Assembly (NCBI GenBank): GCA_000526575.1
Contig: JAGI01000002.1
Location: 2,837,501 to 2,901,500, forward strand
Source: Clostridium sp. 12(A)
GTDB taxonomy: Bacteria > Bacillota > Clostridia > Lachnospirales > Lachnospiraceae
Direction: 5' to 3'
Length of the DNA: 64,000 nucleotides
Shown here: one piece after another, positions 52,415 through 60,368 of the stretch
How positions within the stretch are numbered: the stretch's first letter is position 1
Layout: each line of letters opens with the position of its first letter
Program-made: the position numbers and the translations under genes
Notes under the pieces: model-generated
The model's input: only the letters and a program-made list of their open reading frames with translations
Told to the model about the DNA's origin: nothing
Database searches by the model: none

Positions 52415-54937
52415 TTATAACGTCTGCTCGGTACGGCTTATAATGTCATCCTGAACTTCTTTTGCAAGCACAGTAAACTGCGCACTGTAGCCAGCGACTC
52501 GGACTACAAGATCCTTGTACTGATCCGGATCCTTCTGAGCCGCAAGAAGGGTTTCACGGTCGATTACGTTAAACTGCACATGCATGCCCTTGTGATCAAA
52601 GTAAGAACGTACAATGGAAGCGAAATGCTTTAAGCCTTCATCTCCAGCAAGGGCTGATGGAAGGAATTTCTGGTTATATAAGGTTCCGTTTGAATAGTTT
52701 GCATGATCCAGTTTAGAAACTGACATGGCAGCCGCAGTGGGACCATTGGTATCTTTTCCCTGTCTTGGGGATACGCCGTCTGCAAGAGGTGCTTTCGCCA
52801 GTCTTCCGTCAGGAAGGGCTCCTACATCCTTACCAAACAATACATTGGCGGATACGGGATAGCAGCCTGCCTGGAACTGACCGCCTCTTGGGTTTTTGTA
52901 TTTCTCAACTTCATAGGAATAAATCTGTCCGCAGCGTCTTGCAATCATATCCACTTCGTCTTCATCGTTACCAAACCATGGTGTATTCTCAAGAATTCTC
53001 TTAATCTGCCCATAGTCTTCCTTGCTGCCTGAAGCTTCTTTTTGAGGCTTGCTCAACTGTGCCTGTAAATCAGCAAGATTGATGGAACCGTTATTGCTTA
53101 AAATTCTCTTTACTGCTTCATAAATTCTGTCTTCATCCGTAGATTCCGCTAAAGAACAAGTCTTGTCACAGCAGTTGCCGAAATTATGATCAAGCGCTTC
53201 TTTTAACTGTGCCATGGTAATCTCTTTGTTTTCAAAGACATGCTTCTTGATCGCACAAAGGGAATCTCCTGCATCAGCAACACCAAACGCCTGTGGTCCG
53301 GTGAAGTTATAGATCGCTCCGCCTTCCTGAACACTCTTACCACGGCCGATACAGTCATCCACCAAAGCAGATAAGAATGGAAGGGGTGCACGCTCTGCAT
53401 GGGCATAATCCACACAGTTATCTGCCTCTGCAAGATGGTAAACAAAATACTCCATCTGCTTTTTGTAGGCCTCGAAAAGCTGCTCTAAATTAGTAAAGGA
53501 GGTAATATCACCTGTTACAGGACCCAGCTGCTTATCCCCAACTTTTCCGTTATTCAGAGTGATTTCAAGAACCTTTGCAATATTAAAGAATGCGGCATCG
53601 TGCCAGCCTTCTGTTTTATGAGGACACTGTGGCTCCACACAACCGATGATACAGTAATTCCTTGCGTCTGCTAAGGATACGCCTCTGTTGCAGAGAGCTG
53701 GAATAATTACTTCGTCGTTATACATGGCAGGGACACCAAGGCCTAAACGAGTAAGCTCACAGGCACGGTAAAGGAATTCGTCCGGTGTGTTCTGATGCAC
53801 ACGAATGGAGAATGATGGTGCAGGGAGTTTAACATGTGCAACCGCCTCCATACACATATAAGACATTTCATTTGTTGCATCCAGTCCGTCTTCTGTCTGA
53901 CCGCCTACAATTAAGTTCTGGAATACTGCGTATCCAGCAAATGCCTGGGCAGAAACTTCATCTCTGGTCTTATTGATATCATTTAACTTGACCCATACAC
54001 AGTCTACCAGTTCCTGTGCAAACTCATGGGAAATGTCTTTATCCATGGCAAGATAGGGATTCATGTACTGGTCAAAACGTCCTGGTGAGATGGAATGTCC
54101 ATTGGCTTCAATCTGAAGCAGAATCTGTACAAACCAGAAGGACTGGCATGCCTCATAGAAGTTCGTCGCACCCTGCTTTGGAACCTTGTCGCAGTTTGCT
54201 GCAATCTGAAGCAGTTCTGCTTTTCTTTTCGCATCGAGACAAACCGCTGCCATCTCTTTTGCTTTTTCTGCATAACGATGTGCGAACCGAGTGGCTGCCG
54301 TATATGTAATGATGAGGGCTTCATAGAAATTTTTCTTCTTAATATAATCCGGGTCACTGGTATCAAGCTTTGCCATTGCTTCCATGACCTGACGGATAAT
54401 ACCGGTAAATCCGATTTTTAATACTTTGCCGTAATCCACGCACACGTGTCCCACGCCGCCATAGAAATAGTTTCCTACGGTAAATACACCATTGCTGATG
54501 CAGTCTTTTGTCTCCTGGGACATATAGGAATCTGCCAAGGCACTGGTAGTCTTTCCATCCCAGTACTTAAATGCTTCCTTTAATTCTGCTGCAGTCTCCT
54601 TTGGAATCTGAAATGGGTCCGCGATTCTGGTTGCCATGGTATCAAATTCTTTCTCTACCCAATCATAGGAAAATTCAGGGCAGATTTCGGTGGAACGGAG
54701 GTTCTTTGTAATTGCACCAACAATCAGTTCATTGTCATGAATGGTGATTGGAAGACTATTAAAAATCTTCTCCGCGGCCTTTGCTCTCCTCATAATCGGA
54801 GACAGCCCTTCCGTCTCTTTATAAGATTCTGTTACTAAAACAGCTCGTTCCGATTCAACATATGGAATTGCATCCACAATGGCTCTTTTCAGTTTTTTTA
54901 TACGCTCCGTTGGCTCTGTAAACCCTTTTGCAAGCAT
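52415..54937 (-). CDS. B12-independent glycyl radical diol dehydratase (1,2-propanediol/glycerol type), microcompartment signature enzyme
   Basis: 840 residues. Active-site residues fall at the positions known for Clostridium butyricum glycerol dehydratase: His164, His281, Ser282, Cys433, Glu435 (GCVEPQ) and Asp447 (GWHD). The radical Gly816 lies in RVAGYS, 24 residues from the end. The diol-type Asp447 and histidines argue against choline lyase. The N-terminus has no extension. Instead about 53 residues appear inserted at 589-641, including CCDKTC and a helix DRIYEAVKRIL. It dehydrates the diol to the aldehyde. AAGGAGG precedes the start. It is the first gene of the operon. Confidence 0.95.
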   Translation of the reverse strand: MLAKGFTEPTERIKKLKRAIVDAIPYVESERAVLVTESYKETEGLSPIMRRAKAAEKIFNSLPITIHDNELIVGAITKNLRSTEICPEFSYDWVEKEFDTMATRIADPFQIPKETAAELKEAFKYWDGKTTSALADSYMSQETKDCISNGVFTVGNYFYGGVGHVCVDYGKVLKIGFTGIIRQVMEAMAKLDTSDPDYIKKKNFYEALIITYTAATRFAHRYAEKAKEMAAVCLDAKRKAELLQIAANCDKVPKQGATNFYEACQSFWFVQILLQIEANGHSISPGRFDQYMNPYLAMDKDISHEFAQELVDCVWVKLNDINKTRDEVSAQAFAGYAVFQNLIVGGQTEDGLDATNEMSYMCMEAVAHVKLPAPSFSIRVHQNTPDEFLYRACELTRLGLGVPAMYNDEVIIPALCNRGVSLADARNYCIIGCVEPQCPHKTEGWHDAAFFNIAKVLEITLNNGKVGDKQLGPVTGDITSFTNLEQLFEAYKKQMEYFVYHLAEADNCVDYAHAERAPLPFLSALVDDCIGRGKSVQEGGAIYNFTGPQAFGVADAGDSLCAIKKHVFENKEITMAQLKEALDHNFGNCCDKTCSLAESTDEDRIYEAVKRILSNNGSINLADLQAQLSKPQKEASGSKEDYGQIKRILENTPWFGNDEDEVDMIARRCGQIYSYEVEKYKNPRGGQFQAGCYPVSANVLFGKDVGALPDGRLAKAPLADGVSPRQGKDTNGPTAAAMSVSKLDHANYSNGTLYNQKFLPSALAGDEGLKHFASIVRSYFDHKGMHVQFNVIDRETLLAAQKDPDQYKDLVVRVAGYSAQFTVLAKEVQDDIISRTEQTL

Positions 54938-55103
54938 AAAATATCCTCCTTCTACCTAATAAGTTTTTGGCTGATTCCTCTGTCCACATCATATCCCATC
55001 CAGGTGAAAACACTGAAATATTATTAAAACATAAAAGTTGTACAATCCAGACTTCTTCTATCCTGACCTGATATCCAGGCTTTTAACCCCTCTTAAATCA
55101 GGG

Positions 55104-55280
55104 CTTAAGGTGCCGAGAACCTTTTGTCTCGTATGCTTCAGCCTAGGTGAGTCTGAAAACTGCCTGTTTCAAGATGTGCGTTACACTTTGTGGGAGATTT
55201 GCTTCATATGAAGGTGACGAAGCGGGGCGTGGAGATTGGGGCAATGAGCTTTCAGACATCCCCTGACAATGAGACTTAAG
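55104..55280. ncRNA. Candidate structured RNA or leader element, orientation unknown
   Basis: Nested pairings: CTTAAG (55104-55109) with CTTAAG (55275-55280); GTCTGAAA (55151-55158) with TTTCAGAC (55250-55257); TGCC (55161-55164) with GGCA (55240-55243). Local hairpins are CGAGA/TCTCG (55114-55131) and GCTTC/GAAGC (55201-55223). It could be a leftward leader of the dehydratase operon or a separate RNA. The pairs were found by eye and have no covariation support. Confidence 0.35.
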
Positions 55281-55377
55281 ATTCCAGTAATCTACAGACT
55301 GATTTCATGTATTTTTGAAACCTCCGCATTTTACATCATCTGTATTGGATTGTCCCTTTTTTCGGATTGTACTGTAA

Positions 55378-55406
55378 TTGAAAGCAAAAGGCTTCCCTTA
55401 TATAAT
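55378..55406 (+). promoter_or_regulatory. Sigma-A promoter of the GlcG-type gene
   Basis: TTGAAA (55378-55383), 17-base spacer, perfect TATAAT (55401-55406); predicted leader about 34 bases before the GTG start. Confidence 0.8.
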
Positions 55407-55446
55407 GATGTTAAGTCCATGAAAGTCCCTATAAGGAGGTATTCTT

Positions 55447-55908
55447 GTGAGTGATTCCCAAATGGCGGGAGAAATTGCAGCGGCTGTCATTGAAGCCTTA
55501 AAAAGTGAGCGCATGACTTTAGAAGAGGCTATAAGTATTATGAAGCGAGGGGAAGAGATGGCCAGGTCACTTCACGTTCCCATGGTATTTACCGTGGTGG
55601 ATGACGGAGGAAACATGGTTGCCATGCACCGTATGGATGATTCCCTCCTTGCCGCAATATCGGTTTCCCATGCAAAAGCATATACTGCAGCTGCCCTGCG
55701 CATCTCCACCGAAGAAGCGGGCAAGACCGTTCTTCCGGGACAGCCTCTTTACGGTCTCCAGCAGACCCACCCCGGAAAATTCTGCGTCTTTGGAGGCGGT
55801 GTCCCCTTGACCAGTGGCGGCCGCTTCCTCGGCGGACTAGGTGTTTCAGGTGGCACAACAGAGCAGGATATTGCCGTAGCCAGACACGCTGCGGCCAGCT
55901 GCCCATAA
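55447..55908 (+). CDS. GlcG/HbpS (DUF336, PduO C-terminal-like) protein with putative encapsulation helix
   Basis: 153 residues from a GTG start with AGGAGG seven bases upstream. Residues about 5-22 (QMAGEIAAAVIEALKSER) form an amphipathic helix like microcompartment targeting peptides. The rest is a DUF336 domain (VVDDGGNMVAMHRMDD and FGGGVPLTSGGRFLGGLGVSGGT in outline). In PduO this domain binds haem or flavin-like cofactors; its role here is unknown. It is read opposite to the dehydratase operon from its own strong promoter and ends in a hairpin terminator. Confidence 0.85.
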   Translation: MSDSQMAGEIAAAVIEALKSERMTLEEAISIMKRGEEMARSLHVPMVFTVVDDGGNMVAMHRMDDSLLAAISVSHAKAYTAAALRISTEEAGKTVLPGQPLYGLQQTHPGKFCVFGGGVPLTSGGRFLGGLGVSGGTTEQDIAVARHAAASCP

Positions 55909-55911
55909 CGC

Positions 55912-55957
55912 AAAATAAGCATGACCCGCTGCGCCAGCAGGTCATGCTTATTTTTTT
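55912..55957. terminator. Bidirectional terminator
   Basis: AAATAAGCATGACC paired with GGTCATGCTTATTT, followed by T residues on the right and TTTTG on the left strand. It separates the convergent GlcG-type and membrane protein genes. Confidence 0.85.
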
Positions 55958-55962
55958 ACGGA

Positions 55963-56847
55963 TTAGGTCAGGAAAAAACCGTTTCCAAATAATATATTTA
56001 CAAGAAAGGTAAAGATAAAAATGGTACATGCAGGAGGATCCACATGGGTATCACAATGACTGTTAAATGTCCTTCCCACAAAATCACCAAACAGCGCGGT
56101 CAAAATACCAAACAACACTCCCATCAGAGGGTTGCCGGAAAGCACTGCCGCTAACGCGGAGACCAGGGCAATGTGATGGGTGGAGGGAACACCAAAACCT
56201 GTCTGGGCAAATATTAAAGAAAGTGCTGCGATCCCAAAACAAAGGACGGGAAAGTTTCCAGTCACTGCTTCCGGTGCTCCTGCCGCTGCCATCGTCTGAT
56301 ACACAAATCCAGTGGCAGTCCCGATTCCGGCACCAAGCAGAATCAGGCAGAAGAGCTCTTTTCCTCCTGCGATATAGGTCCTTTTTTCCCCTTGCTCCAC
56401 CTTTCCCATGAGGCCAGTGCTTCCAAAAGCAAAACGTGCGATGAGAGCGGATGCAATAACCGTAATACCCGGTAGATCCGTATTTAACTTTAGGACGCCT
56501 CCTGCAAGATAATGAATGACAAATCCAAGGACTCCAAACACTCCGCCCACGATGAGGGTCATAGGATCAGACAATCCGAAGAGAGGGGTCAATATATCCG
56601 TGCCGCTTTTTAAAAGCTTCTTTTTTCCTGCGTAAGCTGCAGCCGCAACTCCGCCTGCAAAGGCAACATGAGGACCCAGATAAGAACCAAATGTAACGTA
56701 GCTTAAGGTTGCATCCGCTCCTCCTGCCATTGCCACCGCCGCTCCTGCAAGTGCAAGTACCCCAGTCAGTATAAATGCTGGAAGTGCTCCTAAATAAGCC
56801 CCAATAACGCCTCCGCCAAACGCCCCAATTAAAGCAAAAATACTCAT
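55963..56847 (-). CDS. Polytopic membrane protein of unknown function next to ackA
   Basis: 294 residues with about eight to nine membrane helices, rich in Gly and Ala. Conserved-looking loops include FGSYLGPHVAFAGG, FGLSDPMTLIVGG, GFGVPSTHHIALVSA and FNSHCDTHVDPPACT. The last, with Cys and two His, could be a metal site. I do not recognise the family. It follows ackA by 49 bases, so they are probably co-transcribed. That placement suggests a transporter for a substrate or acid product of the microcompartment, but this is inference. Confidence 0.6.
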   Translation of the reverse strand: MSIFALIGAFGGGVIGAYLGALPAFILTGVLALAGAAVAMAGGADATLSYVTFGSYLGPHVAFAGGVAAAAYAGKKKLLKSGTDILTPLFGLSDPMTLIVGGVFGVLGFVIHYLAGGVLKLNTDLPGITVIASALIARFAFGSTGLMGKVEQGEKRTYIAGGKELFCLILLGAGIGTATGFVYQTMAAAGAPEAVTGNFPVLCFGIAALSLIFAQTGFGVPSTHHIALVSALAAVLSGNPLMGVLFGILTALFGDFVGRTFNSHCDTHVDPPACTIFIFTFLVNILFGNGFFLT

Positions 56848-56896
56848 TTCTTTCCTTCTCCTTTTGCTTATTTATTAGTATCCATTGATATATGGA

Positions 56897-58090
56897 TTAC
56901 TGAACAATAGAAATTGTCTCTCTGGCAATTGCTAATTCTTCATTGGTAGGAATCACTAAGACTGCTACGTTTGAATCAGTGGTTGAGATTAACTGCTCGC
57001 TTCCTCTCTTTGAATTCGCCTCTTCATTCAAACCAATTCCTAAAAATGCGAGCTGATTACAAATTTTCTTTCTTATACTTCCATCATTTTCCCCAACGCC
57101 TGCGGTGAACACAATGGCATCGATTCCCCCCATAGCAGCTGCATAGGCCCCAATATATTTTACGACCCGGTATGTAAAGGAATTAAGGGCTGTCTGCGCT
57201 CTGTGATTTCCTTCTTCTGCTGCCTTCATAATATCACGAAAATCACTGGATACTCCGGACACACCAAGCACACCAGATTTTCTGTTTAATACGTCAAGCA
57301 TCTCAGCAATGGTCAGCTCCTCTTTCATCATGAGAAACTGTATGGCACCAGGATCAATGTCTCCGCTCCTGGTTCCCATTAAGAGCCCTTCCAAAGGAGT
57401 AAATCCCATGCTTGTATCCACGGACTTTCCATTTTGTACGGCTGAAATACTGGAACCGTTCCCCAGATGACATACGACAATCTTCATGTCCTCATAATTC
57501 CTGTTCAGATATTCTGCCGCCCTCATGGAAACATAGCTGTGACTGGTTCCGTGAAATCCATATCTTCGTACCTTATATTTCTCATAATATTCATATGGAA
57601 TCCCATAGAGATAAGACATCTCCGGCATGGTCTGATGGAATGCCGTATCAAATACTGCTACCATGGGAGTGTCTGGCATCAGCTCTTTGCAGGCACGAAT
57701 TCCGGTCAGACTGGCTGGATTATGAAGGGGAGCTAATGCACAGCACTCTTCAATGGCTTTTAATGTCTCCTCTGTGATGAGCGCGGAGGATGTGAAAATC
57801 TCTCCTCCATGGGCCACTCTGTGTCCCACGGCGCCCACTTCGTCTAAACTCTTTATCATACCCGACTGTTCATCGGTAAGCAATTTCTGCATCATGTTAA
57901 CTGCTTCTTTGTGCGTGGGCATAGAAGCTTTCACTACACTCTTTTCTTCGCCCTTTCTCTGGTACGTGACCATGCTTCCATCAATTCCAATCCGTTCGCA
58001 AAGTCCAATTGCCATCACTTCCTCTGATTCCTTCTCAATTAACTGGAATTTAAGGGAAGAGCTTCCGCAGTTAATTACCAATGTGTACAT
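56897..58090 (-). CDS. ackA: Acetate (propionate) kinase
   Basis: 397 residues of normal length. NCGSSSLKFQL at the N-terminus is the phosphate-binding start; GYRVAHGG-type sequence (VGHRVAHGGEIF), FHGTSHSYVS and FTAGVGENDGSIR follow. It makes ATP from acyl-phosphate, completing the PduL branch of the microcompartment pathway, and also serves general acetate metabolism. It lies just upstream of the microcompartment genes, in a separate leftward unit with the membrane protein gene. Confidence 0.96.
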   Translation of the reverse strand: MYTLVINCGSSSLKFQLIEKESEEVMAIGLCERIGIDGSMVTYQRKGEEKSVVKASMPTHKEAVNMMQKLLTDEQSGMIKSLDEVGAVGHRVAHGGEIFTSSALITEETLKAIEECCALAPLHNPASLTGIRACKELMPDTPMVAVFDTAFHQTMPEMSYLYGIPYEYYEKYKVRRYGFHGTSHSYVSMRAAEYLNRNYEDMKIVVCHLGNGSSISAVQNGKSVDTSMGFTPLEGLLMGTRSGDIDPGAIQFLMMKEELTIAEMLDVLNRKSGVLGVSGVSSDFRDIMKAAEEGNHRAQTALNSFTYRVVKYIGAYAAAMGGIDAIVFTAGVGENDGSIRKKICNQLAFLGIGLNEEANSKRGSEQLISTTDSNVAVLVIPTNEELAIARETISIVQ

Positions 58091-58224
58091 AATGTTCCTC
58101 CTGCCTCGTTCATCTAACTGTTCTTTCAGACAGGAACATTATAACATCATGACCACCGGGACAAGGTGCATTATACAGACAGAAAACCAGTAAAATACAT
58201 ACCAGTTGCATGCGCATTGCAGAT

Positions 58225-58322
58225 AGAAAAAATCCTCCAAATATGATTATTTACATGTTATCGGTAATCGTCTGAATGCTCTAAACAATTATGATTTTCG
58301 TAAACATCCTTATTGGAGGATT
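58225..58322 (-). terminator. Large structured terminator after the FAH-family gene
   Basis: AATCCTCCAA (58231-58240) and TTGGAGGATT (58313-58322) enclose a 72-base region that has its own weaker pairing (TTTAC/GTAAA), and a T-run follows leftwards. The arms resemble a Shine-Dalgarno and its complement, so an anti-ribosome-binding role is also possible, though no gene starts there. Confidence 0.6.
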
Positions 58323-58345
58323 CTAAAGTAAACGTACTTCCTTTG

Positions 58346-59245
58346 TTAAACTACTTTATTAATGATGGAACCGATGCCCTCGATCTTACATTCCACTTCG
58401 TCTCCGACCTGTAGAAACTTAGGAGGTTCAAATCCCATCCCAACTCCTTTTGGAGTTCCAGTGGAGATAATGGTTCCCGCACGAAGAGTCATTCCCTTTG
58501 ATAATTCACTGATAATCTGATCAATGTGAAAGATCATAAGCTTTGTGTTACTGTCCTGTCTCAGCTCTCCGTTTACCTTAGACTGAATGCTAAGCTCCGG
58601 AGGATAGGAAAGGGATGCTGCTGTCAAAATGCAAGGACCCATAGGCGTAAAACCGTCAAGGCTCTTTCCAAAATACCACTGTTTGTGCTTGTTCTGCACG
58701 TTGCGGGCGCTTACATCGTTTAAGATGGTATAACCAAAGATATAATCTCTGGCTTTCTCTGCCGGTACATTTTTCGCGTCTTTTCCAATGATCACGGCCA
58801 GCTCTGCCTCATAATCCAGGCTATCCACCATGTCACTGTGGCTTTCTATGTCTCCATAAGGGCCTACGGCCTCATTCACCCGTTTGGAGAAATAAACCGC
58901 ATTGGCGCGTGTTCCATCGAATTGTTCTTTTTTAAAGCGTGCGGATTCCTCAGCATGTTCCATGTAATTGATCCCCAGACAGATGATATCCTGCTCTGGT
59001 CTGCAGATTGGAGCCATAAGCTTTACTTCTTTTCTCATAGCAGCTCCCACAATGTTGTTGCTGTATGGGTCTAGCCCGGAAGCATGCTCCAGTAAATCAA
59101 GTTCTGACTGGCTCAGTCCTTTTACAACCTCCAGCATCTCCTTGTACTCCATACCAAAAGCCCTGAGAGGAAAGACCCATGTCTCATCCTTACTCATGAC
59201 CCCGATATCTCTTCTCCGGTCAACCTCGTATGTAACTAATTTCAT
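58346..59245 (-). CDS. Fumarylacetoacetate hydrolase (FAH) family protein
   Basis: 299 residues. The N-terminal ~75 residues are an FAH-type cap, then the catalytic fold with EHAEES, the metal-binding DYEAELAVIIGKDAKNV, and ISTGTPKGVGMG. These enzymes hydrolyse or decarboxylate 2-keto-acids such as acylpyruvates or oxaloacetate. The substrate is unknown. It begins 12 bases after glpP and must share its transcript, an unusual partner for a glycerol regulator. Confidence 0.87.
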   Translation of the reverse strand: MKLVTYEVDRRRDIGVMSKDETWVFPLRAFGMEYKEMLEVVKGLSQSELDLLEHASGLDPYSNNIVGAAMRKEVKLMAPICRPEQDIICLGINYMEHAEESARFKKEQFDGTRANAVYFSKRVNEAVGPYGDIESHSDMVDSLDYEAELAVIIGKDAKNVPAEKARDYIFGYTILNDVSARNVQNKHKQWYFGKSLDGFTPMGPCILTAASLSYPPELSIQSKVNGELRQDSNTKLMIFHIDQIISELSKGMTLRAGTIISTGTPKGVGMGFEPPKFLQVGDEVECKIEGIGSIINKVV

Positions 59246-59257
59246 TGCATCCTCCTT

Positions 59258-59818
59258 TTACATGAACCATAACTCTTCCTTGGTAGTGGAGATTGCATCC
59301 GCACCTGCGGAAAAAGCCGCAATAATATCCTTTTTATCAGATATCAGCCCGCCTGCAATAATGGGAATATTTGTATAGGCACGAATCTCTTTTAACACCT
59401 TGGGCATGACACCAGGCATCACTTCAACTACATCGGGATGGAAGGTATCAATCTGCTTCTTCATGGTGCTCATGGCAAGAGAATCTATGATAAAGGTTCT
59501 CTGTACCCCGATTAAGCCAAGCTCTACGGCCCGCTTCACCAAAAGAGGCTTTGTACTGATAATTCCATCTGCGAAGGTATTCTGCTTTAAAAAATCCACA
59601 GCAATCTCTTTGGAGCTTAGTCCCTGGGCCAGATCCGCATGTACAATCGCATACTTTCCGTGTTCTTTTATCTGCCGTACGATTCCACCGATATTAATAA
59701 TATTTCCATACAGGACAAATACCATCTGGCAGTCTGATTCAAAGCATTTATGAAGTCCGTTTTCATCCTTAACCGCTGCAATTACTGGAGATGTCTCCAA
59801 CAGTTCCATTGCTTTCAT
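59258..59818 (-). CDS. glpP: Glycerol-3-phosphate-responsive antiterminator
   Basis: 186-residue single-domain protein of the GlpP family. VIAAVKDENGL, VFVLYGNIINIGGIV, HADLAQGLSSKEIAV, VEVMPGVMPKV and PIIAGGLISDK are the expected segments of its phosphate-binding barrel. With glycerol-3-phosphate bound it lets polymerase pass a terminator before glpD-type genes. The ATG at 59818 has GGAGG seven bases upstream. The hairpin at 63122-63171 is its likely RNA target. Confidence 0.93.
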   Translation of the reverse strand: MKAMELLETSPVIAAVKDENGLHKCFESDCQMVFVLYGNIINIGGIVRQIKEHGKYAIVHADLAQGLSSKEIAVDFLKQNTFADGIISTKPLLVKRAVELGLIGVQRTFIIDSLAMSTMKKQIDTFHPDVVEVMPGVMPKVLKEIRAYTNIPIIAGGLISDKKDIIAAFSAGADAISTTKEELWFM

Positions 59819-59857
59819 CAATATTCCTCCACACCCACAAAATATGGATCTTGTTCT

Positions 59858-59886
59858 ACTTTATCAATCCTTTCCCCCACCGTCAA
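59858..59886 (-). promoter_or_regulatory. Promoter of glpP and the FAH-family gene
   Basis: TTGACG (59881-59886), 17-base spacer, TAAAGT (59858-59863) on the minus strand. A tandem TTTGACC repeat lies just upstream of it at about 59894-59907 and could be an operator. Confidence 0.6.
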
Positions 59887-59928
59887 GGCTATTTTTGACC
59901 TTTGACCATTTTCTTTGGAAATAAAAGT

Positions 59929-59985
59929 CCCGGCAAGAGGGAGAATGGAGCGAAAAATCTCTCATTTCTTCCTGTGCCTGCCGGG
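59929..59985 (-). terminator. Terminator after the DUF1667 gene
   Basis: CCCGGCA (59929-59935) and TGCCGGG (59979-59985) form the base of a long hairpin followed leftwards by ACTTTTATTT, 17 bases after the stop of the DUF1667 gene. Confidence 0.65.
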
Positions 59986-60001
59986 TATTTTCTCGGTCGC
60001 T

Positions 60002-60367
60002 TTATGATTTCGTATCTACATTCCTGGTTGCCACAATGGACACGCCGGTCCCGGCGCAGTCCTTAATGATTACATCGCCGATGGCAACCGGCGCATGGAC
60101 TGTAACCTTACGGATTTCTTCCATGCAGTCAAAGATTTTATCCTTTGGAATATCCTGGCTGGTCTTAACGGAGACCATGATATGTTCTCCTCCCTTGACA
60201 CGAACCGAGGAGGTGACCATTCTGGTGGGGCTTAAGACTTCCTTTTTCCCGTATTCAATGCCCCGGTTACAGGAGTTGCCTGTTACGCTAATCTCATTTT
60301 CTTCTATGGTAACCTTCAGCTGACATCCAAGTGGACAGCGGATACAGGTCAGTTCTCTCGTCTCCAT
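60002..60367 (-). CDS. DUF1667 protein, partner of the glp oxidoreductases
   Basis: 121 residues. The N-terminus has a CxxC-x3-C arrangement (CIRCPLGCQLKV) with a further Cys in GNSCNRG, suggesting an Fe-S or zinc site. The rest is a small alpha/beta fold. In Firmicutes this family regularly follows a GlpA-type dehydrogenase and an FAD/NAD oxidoreductase, as here, and may take the place of an electron-transfer subunit like GlpC. It starts one base after the oxidoreductase stop. Confidence 0.85.
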   Translation of the reverse strand: METRELTCIRCPLGCQLKVTIEENEISVTGNSCNRGIEYGKKEVLSPTRMVTSSVRVKGGEHIMVSVKTSQDIPKDKIFDCMEEIRKVTVHAPVAIGDVIIKDCAGTGVSIVATRNVDTKS

Positions 60368-60368
60368 G

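Larger units (their letters stand above)
54938..55446. other. Divergent regulatory region between the dehydratase operon and the GlcG-type gene
   Basis: 509 bases without a gene. Near the dehydratase a weak leftward promoter may be TTGTAC-16-TAATAT (about 55014-55041). On the other side a perfect rightward promoter precedes the GlcG-type gene. Between them lies a 177-base stretch with nested complementary segments. No cobalamin or other riboswitch motif is recognisable. It should contain the binding sites of the AraC-type response regulator. Confidence 0.6.

Noticed and set aside
52415-54937. Choline trimethylamine-lyase as the identity of the glycyl radical enzyme
   Set aside because: His164, His281, Ser282 and Asp447 of the diol dehydratase site are all present at matching numbers, and the accessory genes of choline loci are absent.
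55081-55280. Possible cobalamin, SAM or M-box riboswitch before the dehydratase operon
   Set aside because: A short AGGTGAG segment recalls the M-box, but the remaining conserved blocks of that class and of the cobalamin and SAM classes are missing, and the dehydratase is B12-independent.
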